Part shown: positions 46,380 through 56,037 of the stretch, piece after piece
Position numbering within the stretch: the stretch's first letter is position 1
Layout of the letters: every line of letters starts with the position of its first letter
NCBI RefSeq assembly: GCF_947503125.1
Contig: NZ_CANNCR010000017.1
Coordinates: 1-64,000, forward strand
Length of the DNA stretch: 64,000 nucleotides
Direction of reading: 5' to 3'
Origin: an uncultured Metabacillus sp.
GTDB lineage: Bacteria > Bacillota > Bacilli > Bacillales > Bacillaceae
The notes under the pieces: generated by a model
Databases searched by the model: none
Told to the model about the DNA's origin: nothing
What the model saw: the letters and a program-made list of their open reading frames with translations, nothing else
Position numbers and translations under genes: made by a program

Positions 46380-47645
46380 ATGGCTGGTAAAAAAGGAATG
46401 AAGTCTACGATAACGGTAGCGATGTCGAACTACTTAGAAGCAGGTTCTATTGTGGCAGGTGCCGGCGGACTAACGCTTTGGATGGAATATTTAAATTTGG
46501 ATGATTTTAAACTTGGGTTGCTAGGTGCATTAAGTGCAAACGGATTTGGCGCCGCAATCGGGGCATTAATTGGCGGTATTTTAGTTGATAAATTCGGACG
46601 GAAATTAATTTATAAATATGATCTTCTTGTCTATATGCTTGGTGTCTTGTTGATTACGTTCTCATTCAATTTTCCGATGCTATTAATCGGTTATATTATT
46701 ACAGGAATTGCTGTTGGCGCTGCCATTCCAGCTGCGTGGACGTATATTGCCGAAGAAGCACCTGACAATGAACGGGCTGCACGGGTTGGATTTGGACAAT
46801 TAGCATGGTCAATCGGTCCGGCTGTTTCCTTGTTATTATCTGTAGCATTAGCGCCGTTAGGTCTTCTTGGAAGCCGGATTATCTTTGCTCAATTGTTTGT
46901 AATCGCTTTAATAACATGGATTTTACAACAGCAGATCAATGAATCAACAATTTGGGAAGAAGAGAAACAAAAAGAAGCCAAAATGAAAGCTTCTGGACAA
47001 AAAGCAGAAAATCCAATTAAAGAATTGTTTACAATTAAAGCAAATCGTCAAGCAATCACATTATTGCTCGGAATCTATGTGTTTTGGAATTTAGTTGCCG
47101 GTGTGATGGGCTATTTCATGCCATATATTTATGAGACAGTCGGCGGACTTTCAGCAGCACAAGCAAACCTGCTGCAAGCATTTTTATGGGTATTAACTGT
47201 TGCTTCCACTTATTTTGTGTTTATTAAATTAGGTGATAAGGTAAGTCGCAAGGCATTATATACGGTTGGTGCTGCCATGGGAATTATCGCTTGGGCGGTT
47301 CTTTCATTAGGCAGCATGGGATATGCGGAGCTCTTCATCTTCGTCATTTTGTGGGGAGTTGCAGCAGGCTTCGGTGCACAAGCTTTCTACGGGTTATGGG
47401 CAAGTGAATTATTCCATACGAAATACCGTGCCAAAGCACAAGGCTTTTTATTCTGTATCGCGCGTATTGCGGTAGGACTAATTTCATTAGCCGTTCCAAC
47501 CATGATTTCACTGCTCGGCTTTAAGATTTCCGGATTAATTATGATTGGATTCCTCGTTATCGCTGCAGTAATAGGATTTGTCATGGCGCCGGAAACGAGA
47601 GGAAAGTCATTAAAACAAATTGAACAGGAACGTTATAGTGCATAG
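46380..47645 (+). CDS. MFS sugar permease, probable L-rhamnose transporter
   Basis: 421 residues with 12 helices of the sugar-porter type: GGILVDKFGRKLIYKYD (near residues 63-79) is the loop 2-3 motif, TWTYIAEEAPDNERA-like AWTYIAEEAPDNERAARVG follows helix 4, and the end is APETRGKSLKQIEQE, the PETKG motif of this family. AAAGGAG precedes ATG 46380. It is cotranscribed with rhaM, 34 nt downstream, so L-rhamnose is the probable substrate; no rhamnose kinase, isomerase or aldolase is in the window. Confidence 0.8.
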   Translation: MAGKKGMKSTITVAMSNYLEAGSIVAGAGGLTLWMEYLNLDDFKLGLLGALSANGFGAAIGALIGGILVDKFGRKLIYKYDLLVYMLGVLLITFSFNFPMLLIGYIITGIAVGAAIPAAWTYIAEEAPDNERAARVGFGQLAWSIGPAVSLLLSVALAPLGLLGSRIIFAQLFVIALITWILQQQINESTIWEEEKQKEAKMKASGQKAENPIKELFTIKANRQAITLLLGIYVFWNLVAGVMGYFMPYIYETVGGLSAAQANLLQAFLWVLTVASTYFVFIKLGDKVSRKALYTVGAAMGIIAWAVLSLGSMGYAELFIFVILWGVAAGFGAQAFYGLWASELFHTKYRAKAQGFLFCIARIAVGLISLAVPTMISLLGFKISGLIMIGFLVIAAVIGFVMAPETRGKSLKQIEQERYSA

Positions 47646-47654
47646 CATGATAAT

Positions 47655-47694
47655 AAAAAAGATGATCGTTCTTTAATGGGCGATCATCTTTTTT
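47655..47694 (+). terminator. Terminator of the rhaM-permease unit
   Basis: AAAAAAGATGATCG (47655-47668) pairs perfectly with CGATCATCTTTTTT (47681-47694). It may also work on the minus strand. Confidence 0.9.
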
Positions 47695-47759
47695 GTACGT
47701 TAAGAGGGAGTATAAATTTGCAGCGCAGGAGAAAATTCGACGTAGTGGCAAATTTTAAG

Positions 47760-47825
47760 AATGAAGTATAAGTGCAACTAGGCAGCCGCACTGCGCCTAA
47801 AGGCTTGGCGCAAGCCAAGTTTTCT
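47760..47825. repeat. Dispersed Bacillaceae intergenic repeat, inverted copy
   Basis: The stretch with GCAGCCGCACTGCGCCTAAA and GGCTTGGCGCAAGCCAAG is GC-rich and hairpin-forming (GGCTTGGCGC/AAGCCAAG). Its complement contains CCTAGTTGCA like the start of the repeat at 35.48 kb. Confidence 0.5.
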
Positions 47826-47893
47826 TTAATGTTTTTTATACAAAAATAATCTTGAAGATTGATAAGTCCTTTTACCCAATGTCACGCATAATA

Positions 47894-47922
47894 TTGACAG
47901 AATGAAATAACAATCTTACTAT
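47894..47922 (+). promoter_or_regulatory. Promoter of the biotin operon
   Basis: TTGACA (47894-47899) and TACTAT (47917-47922) are 17 nt apart, a near-consensus sigma-A promoter directly upstream of the BirA-type operator. Confidence 0.7.
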
Positions 47923-47926
47923 TTAA

Positions 47927-47957
47927 TTGTTAACCTTTTATTCATTTAGGTTGACAT
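47927..47957. promoter_or_regulatory. BirA operator of the biotin operon
   Basis: TTGTTAAC (47927-47934) and GTTGACAT (47950-47957) are inverted arms with a 15-nt spacer, fitting the BirA biotin-box pattern TTGTTAAC-N15-GTTAACAA with one changed base in the second arm. It covers the expected transcription start. Confidence 0.82.
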
Positions 47958-48020
47958 ATATAAAAGTTTCTCTTTGAGCCTAGGTGATAGAATCAAATGA
48001 TAAGAAAGAGGATAAAAGTT

Positions 48021-48806
48021 ATGCTAGATGACAAGTTTTATAGCGTAAGAATGAGAGCTTCAAAGGACGGAGCTCATGAACATGGCGGAAAGCATATATC
48101 TGGAGGTGAACTGCTTTCACCTTATAGCGGTCTTCAACAAGCAGTGAATGCATTGTTGGAAAAGGGATTAACCCATTCAAGAGGAAAACCGGAGTTTATG
48201 CAAATTCAGTTTGAATTATTAAATGAGCAGATAAAACGATTACAGCCGTTAACCGTTCAGACAAATGAAGTTGAATCAGCAGAAATTGGTCGAGTACTAG
48301 CCTGCCGCCTCCTAGAGAAGTCTGGTGTCCCAAAGAAGATCATAGATAAAGCATTAGAGCAGATGGCCGATTGTTCCGGGATTAGAGGAGCTATTTTGAT
48401 CGATAGTCATTCAGGGAAACGAATTGACAAGAGAAGTGCTAAAGGTGTGCGTGTGTCAAGGATGGACTGGGTTGATAATGATTTTAATAACTGGGCTAAT
48501 CACTATCAATTGCCGCAGCATTCAAGATTAAAAGAGGCGCTTGCACTTGCAACAAAGGTAAGTGAGCATCCGGCTACTATTGCGGAATTATGCTGGTCAG
48601 ATGATCCAGATTATATAACCGGCTATGTTGCAAGTAGAAAGATAGGCTATCAGCGGATCACAAAGCTAAAAGAATACGGTGATGAACATGGCTGTCGAAT
48701 ATTCTTTGTTGATACCTTCCATGATGTAAACTCCTACATAAACTATTTGGAAAAACAGCCAATTTTCATTGAATGGGAGGAAGAGAATGACACAAGAATT
48801 GATTGA
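48021..48806 (+). CDS. bioW: 6-carboxyhexanoate-CoA ligase (pimeloyl-CoA synthetase) BioW
   Basis: 261 residues. It activates pimelate to pimeloyl-CoA with [42 protein letters not shown] and GVRVSRMDW are highly conserved in BioW. ATG 48021 matches the family N-terminus and has AGAGGA upstream; an in-frame ATG at 47997 adds eight residues with a TAGGTGAT site and cannot be excluded. Pimelate for it is made by BioI. It overlaps bioA by 20 nt. Confidence 0.93.
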   Translation: MLDDKFYSVRMRASKDGAHEHGGKHISGGELLSPYSGLQQAVNALLEKGLTHSRGKPEFMQIQFELLNEQIKRLQPLTVQTNEVESAEIGRVLACRLLEKSGVPKKIIDKALEQMADCSGIRGAILIDSHSGKRIDKRSAKGVRVSRMDWVDNDFNNWANHYQLPQHSRLKEALALATKVSEHPATIAELCWSDDPDYITGYVASRKIGYQRITKLKEYGDEHGCRIFFVDTFHDVNSYINYLEKQPIFIEWEEENDTRID

Positions 48807-50119
48807 AAAAAGCAAGAAGCATCTTTGGCTGCCCTTCACTCAAATGAAAGATTATGATGAAAATCCACTGATCATTGAGAGTGGGAATGGAATAAAAGTA
48901 AAAGACATTTATGGCAAGGAATATTTTGATGGATTTTCTTCAGTTTGGCTTAATGTACATGGTCATCGTAAGAAGGAATTAGATGATGCGATTAAAAAGC
49001 AGCTTGAAAAAATTGCTCATTCCACTTTATTAGGCATGACAAATGTTCCAGCAACAGAGCTGGCTGAAAAGCTAATTGAACTAACTCCCGAGAAGCTGAC
49101 ACGTGTTTTTTATTCAAATAGCGGTGCAGAAGCAATGGAAATTGCGCTGAAAATGGCTTTTCAATATTGGAAAAACATAGGCAAACCGGAGAAGCAAAAA
49201 TTTATCTCAATGCAAAATGGTTATCATGGCGATACGATTGGTGCTGTGAGTGTTGGGTCAATCGAGCTTTTCCATCATGTATACGGGGCTTTAATGTTTG
49301 AGAGCTTTAAGGCGCCTATTCCTTACGTATATCGTTCCGAAAGCGGCAATCCTTCACAGTGTCGCGATGAATGTTTACATACACTTGAACAACTGCTGAT
49401 TGAAAAGCACCAAGAAATAGCCGCGCTTTCCATTGAATCGATGGTCCAGGGAGCAGCAGGGATGATCATTATGCCAGAAGGCTTTTTAGCCGGTGTGCGT
49501 GAGCTTTGTACAAAATATGATGTCCTGATGATTGTTGATGAAGTTGCCACAGGCTTTGGCCGCACTGGGAAAATGTTTGCCTGTGAACATGAGCATGTAC
49601 AGCCGGATATAATGGCAGCTGGAAAGGGTATCACAGGAGGCTATTTGCCAATTGCGGCAACATTTACAACAGAGGAAATTTACAAGGCGTTCTATGATGA
49701 CTATAAAAAGTTAAAAACCTTTTTCCATGGTCATTCTTATACGGGAAATCAGCTTGGCTGTGCAGCAGCACTGGAAAATTTACGTTTGTTTGAAGCGGAA
49801 AAAATCGTTGATCAGGTATTTAGAAAATCGCAGGAACTTCATTTGCTTCTTCAAGAGCTGTATTTACACCCGCATGTTGGAGAGATCAGACAGCTTGGTT
49901 TTATGTGTGGAATTGAACTTGTTCAATCTAAGGAAACGAAAGAACCTTTTCCTGTCGAAAATCGCTTAGGGTATCATGTTTCATTAAAAATGAGAGAGAT
50001 TGGCATGCTCACGAGACCATTGGGTGATGTGATCGTATTTATGCCTCCGCTTGCCAGTTCAATCAGTGAGCTGGAAGCAATGGTAACGATCATGAAACAA
50101 GCAATTAATGAGGTAACAA

Positions 50120-50133
<14 letters not shown>
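48787..50133 (+). CDS. bioA: Adenosylmethionine/lysine-8-amino-7-oxononanoate aminotransferase BioA
   Basis: 448-residue class III PLP enzyme. [10 protein letters not shown] at the N-terminus is the bioA/bioK hallmark; [39 protein letters not shown] and [12 protein letters not shown] with the PLP lysine near residue 280. GGGAGG is 6 nt before ATG 48787. Converts KAPA to DAPA. B. subtilis BioK uses lysine as amino donor; which donor applies here cannot be seen. Confidence 0.93.
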
Positions 50134-51972
<1,839 letters not shown>

Positions 51973-52003
51973 AACAAGATTGGAAAGGGTGCAGATAGAG
52001 AAA

Positions 52004-53206
52004 ATGTTAAATCAAAGGCATGAAGAATTTTCCCTTACTTCTTCAGAATTTTTTTGCAATCCTTATCCATTTTACGATAAGCTGCGTTCCGAGCATCCGA
52101 TATGCAGGGGGAGTTTATTAAAATATCCGGGCTGGTATGTAACCGGCTATGATGAGGTGCAGGCAATTCTTAAGGATCCCAGATTTAAAAATCGAATCCC
52201 CCTTCCTCAGACTACAAGGAAATATGAGCAGTTGAAAAATATACAGAATAATATGGTGCTTTTTAAGAATCAACCTGACCACATGCGATTACGGATGTTG
52301 ATTAGCAAAGGGTTTACCTCTAAAGCTGTGGAGTATTATCGACCATATATAAGAGAAGCGGTTCATGATTTATTAAATTGTATTCGAAAAAAGAAAAGAA
52401 TCGACATTGTTTCAGAGTATGCTTTTCCATTAGCAAGCCTCATAATCGCAAATATACTAGGAGTACCTTCAGATGAGCGACATCGATTTAGAGATATGGC
52501 CGCATGCTTAATTCAAACAATTGATTTTACCCGATCAAAAAAAGTGTTACAAAATGGAAATGATTCAATGATTGAAGCAGCGGCCTATTTTAATGAGCTT
52601 ATCGAAATGCGAGCGCTTAACCCAAAGGATGACCTCATCAGCCTATTAAGTAAGGAAGCAACAGATGGGGAGAAGTTAACAAGCGAGGAATTACTTTCAA
52701 CATGTATTTTACTTGTGATTGCCGGCCATGAGACAACTGTAAACCTTATTAGCAATTCCATCCTCATCTTATTACAACATCCTGAGCAGCTAATAAAGCT
52801 AAAGGAAAAACCAGAGCTTATTAAAGTGGCTGTTGAGGAATTTTTGCGTTATGAGAGCCCAACCCAACTGACGGCACGAATCGCATCTGAAGATATTGAG
52901 CTTGAACAAACGACCATTAAGAAAGGGGAGCATGTCTATCTATTTTTAGGTGCTGCCAATCGTGATCCAAAGACATTCATTGATGCGCATATGCTTGATA
53001 TTACTCGGAAACCCAACCCCCATCTTGCGTTTGGGTATGGCCCGCACTTTTGTTTAGGTGCTTCATTGGCACGTATTGAAGCACAGATTGCCATTCAGGA
53101 ACTTGTTCAGCAATTGCCTAACCTCCGACTAGCTGCTGATGATTTGCAATGGAGAAAATTAATTGCGTTTAGGTCACTGACAGAACTTCCAGTTGCATTT
53201 GATTAG
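52004..53206 (+). CDS. bioI: Cytochrome P450 BioI (pimelate-forming, CYP107H type)
   Basis: 400-residue soluble P450 that cleaves acyl-ACP chains to a pimeloyl group. TSSEFFCNPYPFYDKLRSEHP and LKYPGWYVTGYDEVQAILKD are BioI-like; I-helix AGHETTVNL, ExxR in FLRYESP/EEFLRYES, and heme loop FGYGPHFCLGA with Cys near 349. Start is not sharp: ATG 52004 fits the family N-terminus; GTG 51989 and TTG 51980 are alternatives nearer GGAAAGGG. In B. subtilis bioB stands between bioD and bioI; here only a 31-nt gap exists. Confidence 0.92.
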   Translation: MLNQRHEEFSLTSSEFFCNPYPFYDKLRSEHPICRGSLLKYPGWYVTGYDEVQAILKDPRFKNRIPLPQTTRKYEQLKNIQNNMVLFKNQPDHMRLRMLISKGFTSKAVEYYRPYIREAVHDLLNCIRKKKRIDIVSEYAFPLASLIIANILGVPSDERHRFRDMAACLIQTIDFTRSKKVLQNGNDSMIEAAAYFNELIEMRALNPKDDLISLLSKEATDGEKLTSEELLSTCILLVIAGHETTVNLISNSILILLQHPEQLIKLKEKPELIKVAVEEFLRYESPTQLTARIASEDIELEQTTIKKGEHVYLFLGAANRDPKTFIDAHMLDITRKPNPHLAFGYGPHFCLGASLARIEAQIAIQELVQQLPNLRLAADDLQWRKLIAFRSLTELPVAFD

Positions 53207-53336
53207 TTTAAAGCTGCCCGATCGTTTTAAGGCTGTACGCTTATTGAGCAAGGTTTAAAACCTTTGCAGCAATCCATGTTTAGGATAACCAGAAGCAGGC
53301 TATACATGGTACTAATCACATAAATGGAGGAAATCA

Positions 53337-54101
53337 ATGAAGAAAAAAGTGACGATCATTGGCGGGGCTGGAACGGTTGGAAGCATAGTTCAAAATCGAT
53401 TAAGTGATAAATATGAGTTTACGGTATTAGATAAAAATATTTCAAACGAAGCGGAAAACACCATTCAGGTTGATGCAACAAATTTCGATGCGCTGCTCGA
53501 AAGCATCCCAAAGGATACGGATGCATTGATCAATCTGCTTACGATTAAAGTGGAAAATGATTTAAAGGATATTGAACAGTTTCATAAAATGACGGAAATT
53601 CATTTTACTGCTTCATTTTATATTTTACATGCCGCAATTTTGTTAGGAATCCCTAAGGTTGTGTTCGCAAGCAGCAACCACACGACAGATTATTATGAGG
53701 AAGATGGAATTTCCACATTAGGCAGGGAAATTACCATAGATGATTATCCGTTTTCACGCGGGCTTTATGGCGTACTTAAGCTTGCATCGGAAAATATCGG
53801 TCATATTTTAGCACAGGAAAAGGAACATAATCTTTCTGTCATTAATTTGCGGATCGGAAGTGTTCAAAAGGATGAACAAAAAGCTGTAAAGGAAAAGAAA
53901 CGGCTTCACCATACGTTATTGTCTCATGAAGACACCGTTCAGCTTTTTGATCTCGCGCTTCAATCAACCGTAAAATATGGCACCTATTATGGTGTTTCAA
54001 ACAATCCAGGTAAACCATGGTCAACTGAAAATGCGTGGAAGGAGTTAGGCTTTGTTTCCAAAGAAAATGCAATGGATGTATTAAAAAAGGGATTTTCATA
54101 A
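53337..54101 (+). CDS. NAD-dependent epimerase/dehydratase, uronate dehydrogenase-like
   Basis: 254-residue extended SDR. Rossmann GGAGTVGS (residues 9-16), VFASSNHTTDYY with the catalytic Ser, and YGVLK as YxxxK. ASSNHT next to the active site is typical of uronate dehydrogenases and related SDRs. GGAGGAAATC precedes ATG 53337. It has no operon partner. Oxidation of galacturonate would fit the pectin genes 5 kb downstream, but the sequence between the motifs is divergent and the substrate is open. Confidence 0.7.
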   Translation: MKKKVTIIGGAGTVGSIVQNRLSDKYEFTVLDKNISNEAENTIQVDATNFDALLESIPKDTDALINLLTIKVENDLKDIEQFHKMTEIHFTASFYILHAAILLGIPKVVFASSNHTTDYYEEDGISTLGREITIDDYPFSRGLYGVLKLASENIGHILAQEKEHNLSVINLRIGSVQKDEQKAVKEKKRLHHTLLSHEDTVQLFDLALQSTVKYGTYYGVSNNPGKPWSTENAWKELGFVSKENAMDVLKKGFS

Positions 54102-54206
54102 AATACATTTACCATTAAAAACGATTTGTCACCTCATTTTCAAAAGCAAAATAATCCATATAACATGATATGGAAATCCATTGTATATCAAGAGCAGGTG
54201 CTGTAA

Positions 54207-54241
54207 TCTAACACTATTCATCTGTTAGAGGAGGGGTTTTT
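54207..54241 (+). promoter_or_regulatory. Hairpin directly before the exporter start
   Basis: TCTAACA (54207-54213) pairs with TGTTAGA (54223-54229), ending inside the GAGGAGGGG ribosome site and followed by TTTTTT. It could be an attenuator or mask translation of the exporter gene, similar in idea to leader control of bmrCD in B. subtilis. No leader peptide frame is convincing. Confidence 0.4.
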
Positions 54242-56037
54242 TGAAAACACGACCCATTTTCCATCAGCACCTTGTTCAGTATAAATGGGGATATTTGCTT
54301 GGTTCGGGATTATTATCGATCTCTCTTATCCTGCAATTAATCGTTCCGATGTTATTAGAGGATTTCACAGATGGAATCCAGCATTTATCGATTGATGTTG
54401 CAGATCTTTTTCAATTAGCAGGTTGGTTTGTTCTAGTAGGTGTGGGAATGTTCTTATTTCGATCCTCTGGACGGATTTATATTTTTCGTTTATCCCGGAT
54501 GTTAGAAAGAGATTTGCGTACGAAATTATTCAGCCATTGGGAGACGCTGCCTGCTCAATACTACCAACAGGAGCGAATTGGGAACCTTATGGCACATGCC
54601 ATAAATGATGTAAACATTCTTCGTCAAATTGGTATGCAAGGAATGTTTCAAACCATTGAAGCAGTGGTGTTAATCTCGATTGCGATTTCAATGATGGCGG
54701 GAACGATTGATATTGCTTTAACCTTGCTTGTTATCCTGCCATTGCCTGGTTTAACCTACCTCGCGTATCGCTTCCGTAAAAAGATCCGTATGCATTCAAA
54801 TAAGGTTCAAGAAGCCATAGGCACGCTTACGAGCAGAGTCCAAGAGTTTTGCACAGGAATACGGATTATTAAAACATATGTACAAGAACAGGAGGAATTA
54901 AGGAAGTTTACAAAAGAAAACGATGAAAATGTTGAAGCAAATAAACGCTTAATTCGCTCAAACTCCCTGTTTACCTCACTTAGTCATGGAATTGTCGGCT
55001 TAAGTTATTTGCTTTCGATCGTGTTTGGCTCCATTTTAGTCATGAAAGGCACGATCTCACTTGGTGAATTTGTTGCGTTTAATACATATCTATCCTTTTT
55101 AATCGCACCGATCGAAAATTTAGGAAAAGTGATTAATCTTTTTCAACAAGGAAAGGCAGCTGACAACAGACTATGCCGAGTACTTGCAACTAAACCTGAT
55201 ATAAAAGATGAAGAAGGCGTTATCCCTATAAAAATTGAAGGGAATATAAAAATTAACAATTTAACCTTTCAATATAAAAATAGTAAGGGGCCAGCCTTGG
55301 AAAATATAAATCTAGTCATTAAAAAAGGCACAAGTTTAGCGATTGTTGGAAAAATAGGCAGCGGCAAATCAACGCTCGTAAATTTGCTATTACGTGTCTA
55401 CAATCCGCCGAGAAACACCATGTTCATAGATGATGTTGATATTCGAGATCTTCCATTAAAAACACTGCGAACTTCAATAGGATATGTACCACAAACAAAT
55501 TTTTTATTTTCCTCAACCATACATGATAATATTGCTTTTGATCCAAAGTCGTATGAAGAAGTACAGGTTTATCAAGCGGCAAAGCAAGCCCATGTATACA
55601 AAGACATCACAGACTTTCCTAAAGGCTTTGAAACAACATTAGGTGAAAGGGGACTCTCCTTATCAGGAGGGCAGCGGCAGCGGGTAAGTATTGCCCGCGC
55701 AATGATCAAAAACTCCCCGATCATGATTTTTGATGACAGCTTAAGTGCTGTTGATGCGAAAACCGAAGAGATGATTCTTAAAACATTGAATACCGAAATG
55801 CAAGGAAAAACGTCGATTATTGTTAGTCATCGCATCTCAACTATACGTAAGGCAGATCAAATCATTGTATTGGATGAAGGGAGAATTGCTGAGCGAGGAA
55901 CACATGAATCGCTTCTAAGGGAAAACGGCATCTATTATAACATGCATATACAGCAAATGAATGAGCTTCCAATAGAGTCTTCAGAGATCCCGTCTTATTA
56001 TGAACGAACGATCCGAATTAAAAGGAGGAGGAGTTAG
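54241..56037 (+). CDS. ABC exporter half-transporter, BmrC/YheI-like (degenerate catalytic site)
   Basis: 598 residues: six-helix exporter domain (about 1-320) and ABC ATPase. Walker A VGKIGSGKSTL (near 367), signature LSLSGGQRQRVSIARAM (about 472-488), Walker B IMIFDDSLSAVD, where Asp replaces the catalytic Glu after the Walker B. That substitution marks the degenerate half of heterodimeric exporters such as BmrC. Starts with TTG 54241. The second half-transporter overlaps its end. Multidrug or lipid export is expected. Confidence 0.87.
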   Translation: MKTRPIFHQHLVQYKWGYLLGSGLLSISLILQLIVPMLLEDFTDGIQHLSIDVADLFQLAGWFVLVGVGMFLFRSSGRIYIFRLSRMLERDLRTKLFSHWETLPAQYYQQERIGNLMAHAINDVNILRQIGMQGMFQTIEAVVLISIAISMMAGTIDIALTLLVILPLPGLTYLAYRFRKKIRMHSNKVQEAIGTLTSRVQEFCTGIRIIKTYVQEQEELRKFTKENDENVEANKRLIRSNSLFTSLSHGIVGLSYLLSIVFGSILVMKGTISLGEFVAFNTYLSFLIAPIENLGKVINLFQQGKAADNRLCRVLATKPDIKDEEGVIPIKIEGNIKINNLTFQYKNSKGPALENINLVIKKGTSLAIVGKIGSGKSTLVNLLLRVYNPPRNTMFIDDVDIRDLPLKTLRTSIGYVPQTNFLFSSTIHDNIAFDPKSYEEVQVYQAAKQAHVYKDITDFPKGFETTLGERGLSLSGGQRQRVSIARAMIKNSPIMIFDDSLSAVDAKTEEMILKTLNTEMQGKTSIIVSHRISTIRKADQIIVLDEGRIAERGTHESLLRENGIYYNMHIQQMNELPIESSEIPSYYERTIRIKRRRS

